A stretch of DNA of 64,000 nucleotides, from NCBI RefSeq assembly GCF_024228315.1, contig NZ_CP100455.1, positions 372,001 through 436,000 on the forward strand, given 5' to 3'. The stretch is from Halomarina pelagica (lineage in GTDB: Archaea > Halobacteriota > Halobacteria > Halobacteriales > Haloarculaceae). Below the pieces are notes generated by a model. The model was not told the origin of the DNA. It did no database searches and saw only the letters and a program-made list of their open reading frames with translations. Below are positions 63,799-64,000 of this stretch, in pieces. Position numbers and translations under genes: made by a program. Within the stretch, counting starts at the first letter, position 1; each line of letters opens with the position of its first letter.

Positions 63799-64000
63799 TC
63801 ATATTACCGGCCGAACCTGTATCCCTCTGAGGATTTCAACAGAGCCACGTAACCTAGATGAGAAGCCCTGAAAGAGACCCTTCGAACTGTTCTCTAATTC
63901 ACTAACAATGTCCTTCACAAGAGCGTTCCCTTTGACGGCCAGCAGCGCGCCCGCTATGGCTCCGGTGCTGGCAACTCGCAGAAAGGGAACATCGAGCGCC
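63799..64000 (-). CDS. Partial protein running off the right edge
   Basis: An open minus-strand frame from the edge to a stop at 63799 gives 67 residues: VPFLRVASTGAIAGALLAVK, then NALVKDIVSELENSSKGLFQ and a tail RGIQVRPVI. It has a plausible amphipathic helical character and moderately AT-rich codons like the rest of this segment. I do not recognise the family. The start lies outside the window. Confidence 0.4.
   Translation of the reverse strand, partial: ALDVPFLRVASTGAIAGALLAVKGNALVKDIVSELENSSKGLFQGFSSRLRGSVEILRGIQVRPVI

Overview
The window looks like a haloarchaeal chromosome segment. Most of it is very GC-rich, the predicted proteins are acidic (many Asp/Glu, few Lys), TATA-type promoter elements sit about 25-35 bases before several ATG codons, and several families are typical of halophilic archaea (DUF7503/DUF7504-type proteins, D-xylose dehydrogenase of the Gfo6 type, Orc1/Cdc6, IS1341-type TnpB, an ISH14/IS6-like element). 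I cannot name the genus. No rRNA, tRNA or CRISPR array was seen.

Layout. 0-4.5 kb: surface-glycan genes (two glycosyltransferases and a sulfatase-like protein), a small membrane protein and a possible glycosidase remnant. 4.6-15 kb: an FAD oxidoreductase fused to a Rieske domain, a mycofactocin-type SDR, small zinc-finger proteins, a Ser/Thr-rich exported protein, a D-xylose dehydrogenase, a haloacid dehalogenase-like protein, an ArsN2-like acetyltransferase and an MFS carrier. 15.5-22.9 kb: a PadR regulator, a FemAB-like protein facing an asparagine-synthase-like protein, a DUF1989/YqcI pair and an Orc1/Cdc6 protein without a winged-helix domain.

22.9-28.6 kb holds the metabolic centrepiece: a complete B12-dependent diol/glycerol dehydratase (pduCDE) with its reactivase (pduGH), divergent from an HbpS/GlcG-type protein. 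There are no shell genes and the subunits lack the usual encapsulation extensions. Further on come a thioesterase, a GlcD-type FAD dehydrogenase, a polyamine-type ABC importer (30.9-34.8 kb), an aminotransferase, an AI-2E-family exporter, an amino-acid permease fused to two UspA domains, and dhaKLM, a PEP/PTS-dependent dihydroxyacetone kinase. Together, pdu and dha point to glycerol/dihydroxyacetone/diol use.

46.2-49.3 kb is a compact cassette: a DUF7504-type protein, a large CHAT (caspase-like) protein with a visible His/Cys dyad, and a convergent 49-residue single-span membrane peptide of the DUF7503 type. This is the best candidate for an undescribed system. Next to it an IS1341-type element (tnpB with a hairpin-rich 3' end) splits a DUF2243 membrane-protein gene.

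51.7-62.7 kb is a surface-polysaccharide locus. Its first half (two GT4 enzymes, nucleotide-sugar dehydrogenase, epimerase) has host-like GC content. From about 56.42 kb the DNA becomes strikingly AT-rich (flippase, GT-C-like membrane protein, GT4, AlkP-fold protein) and ends at an IS6/ISH14-like element with a frameshifted transposase. This suggests a horizontally exchanged glycan module. A partial reading frame runs off the right edge.
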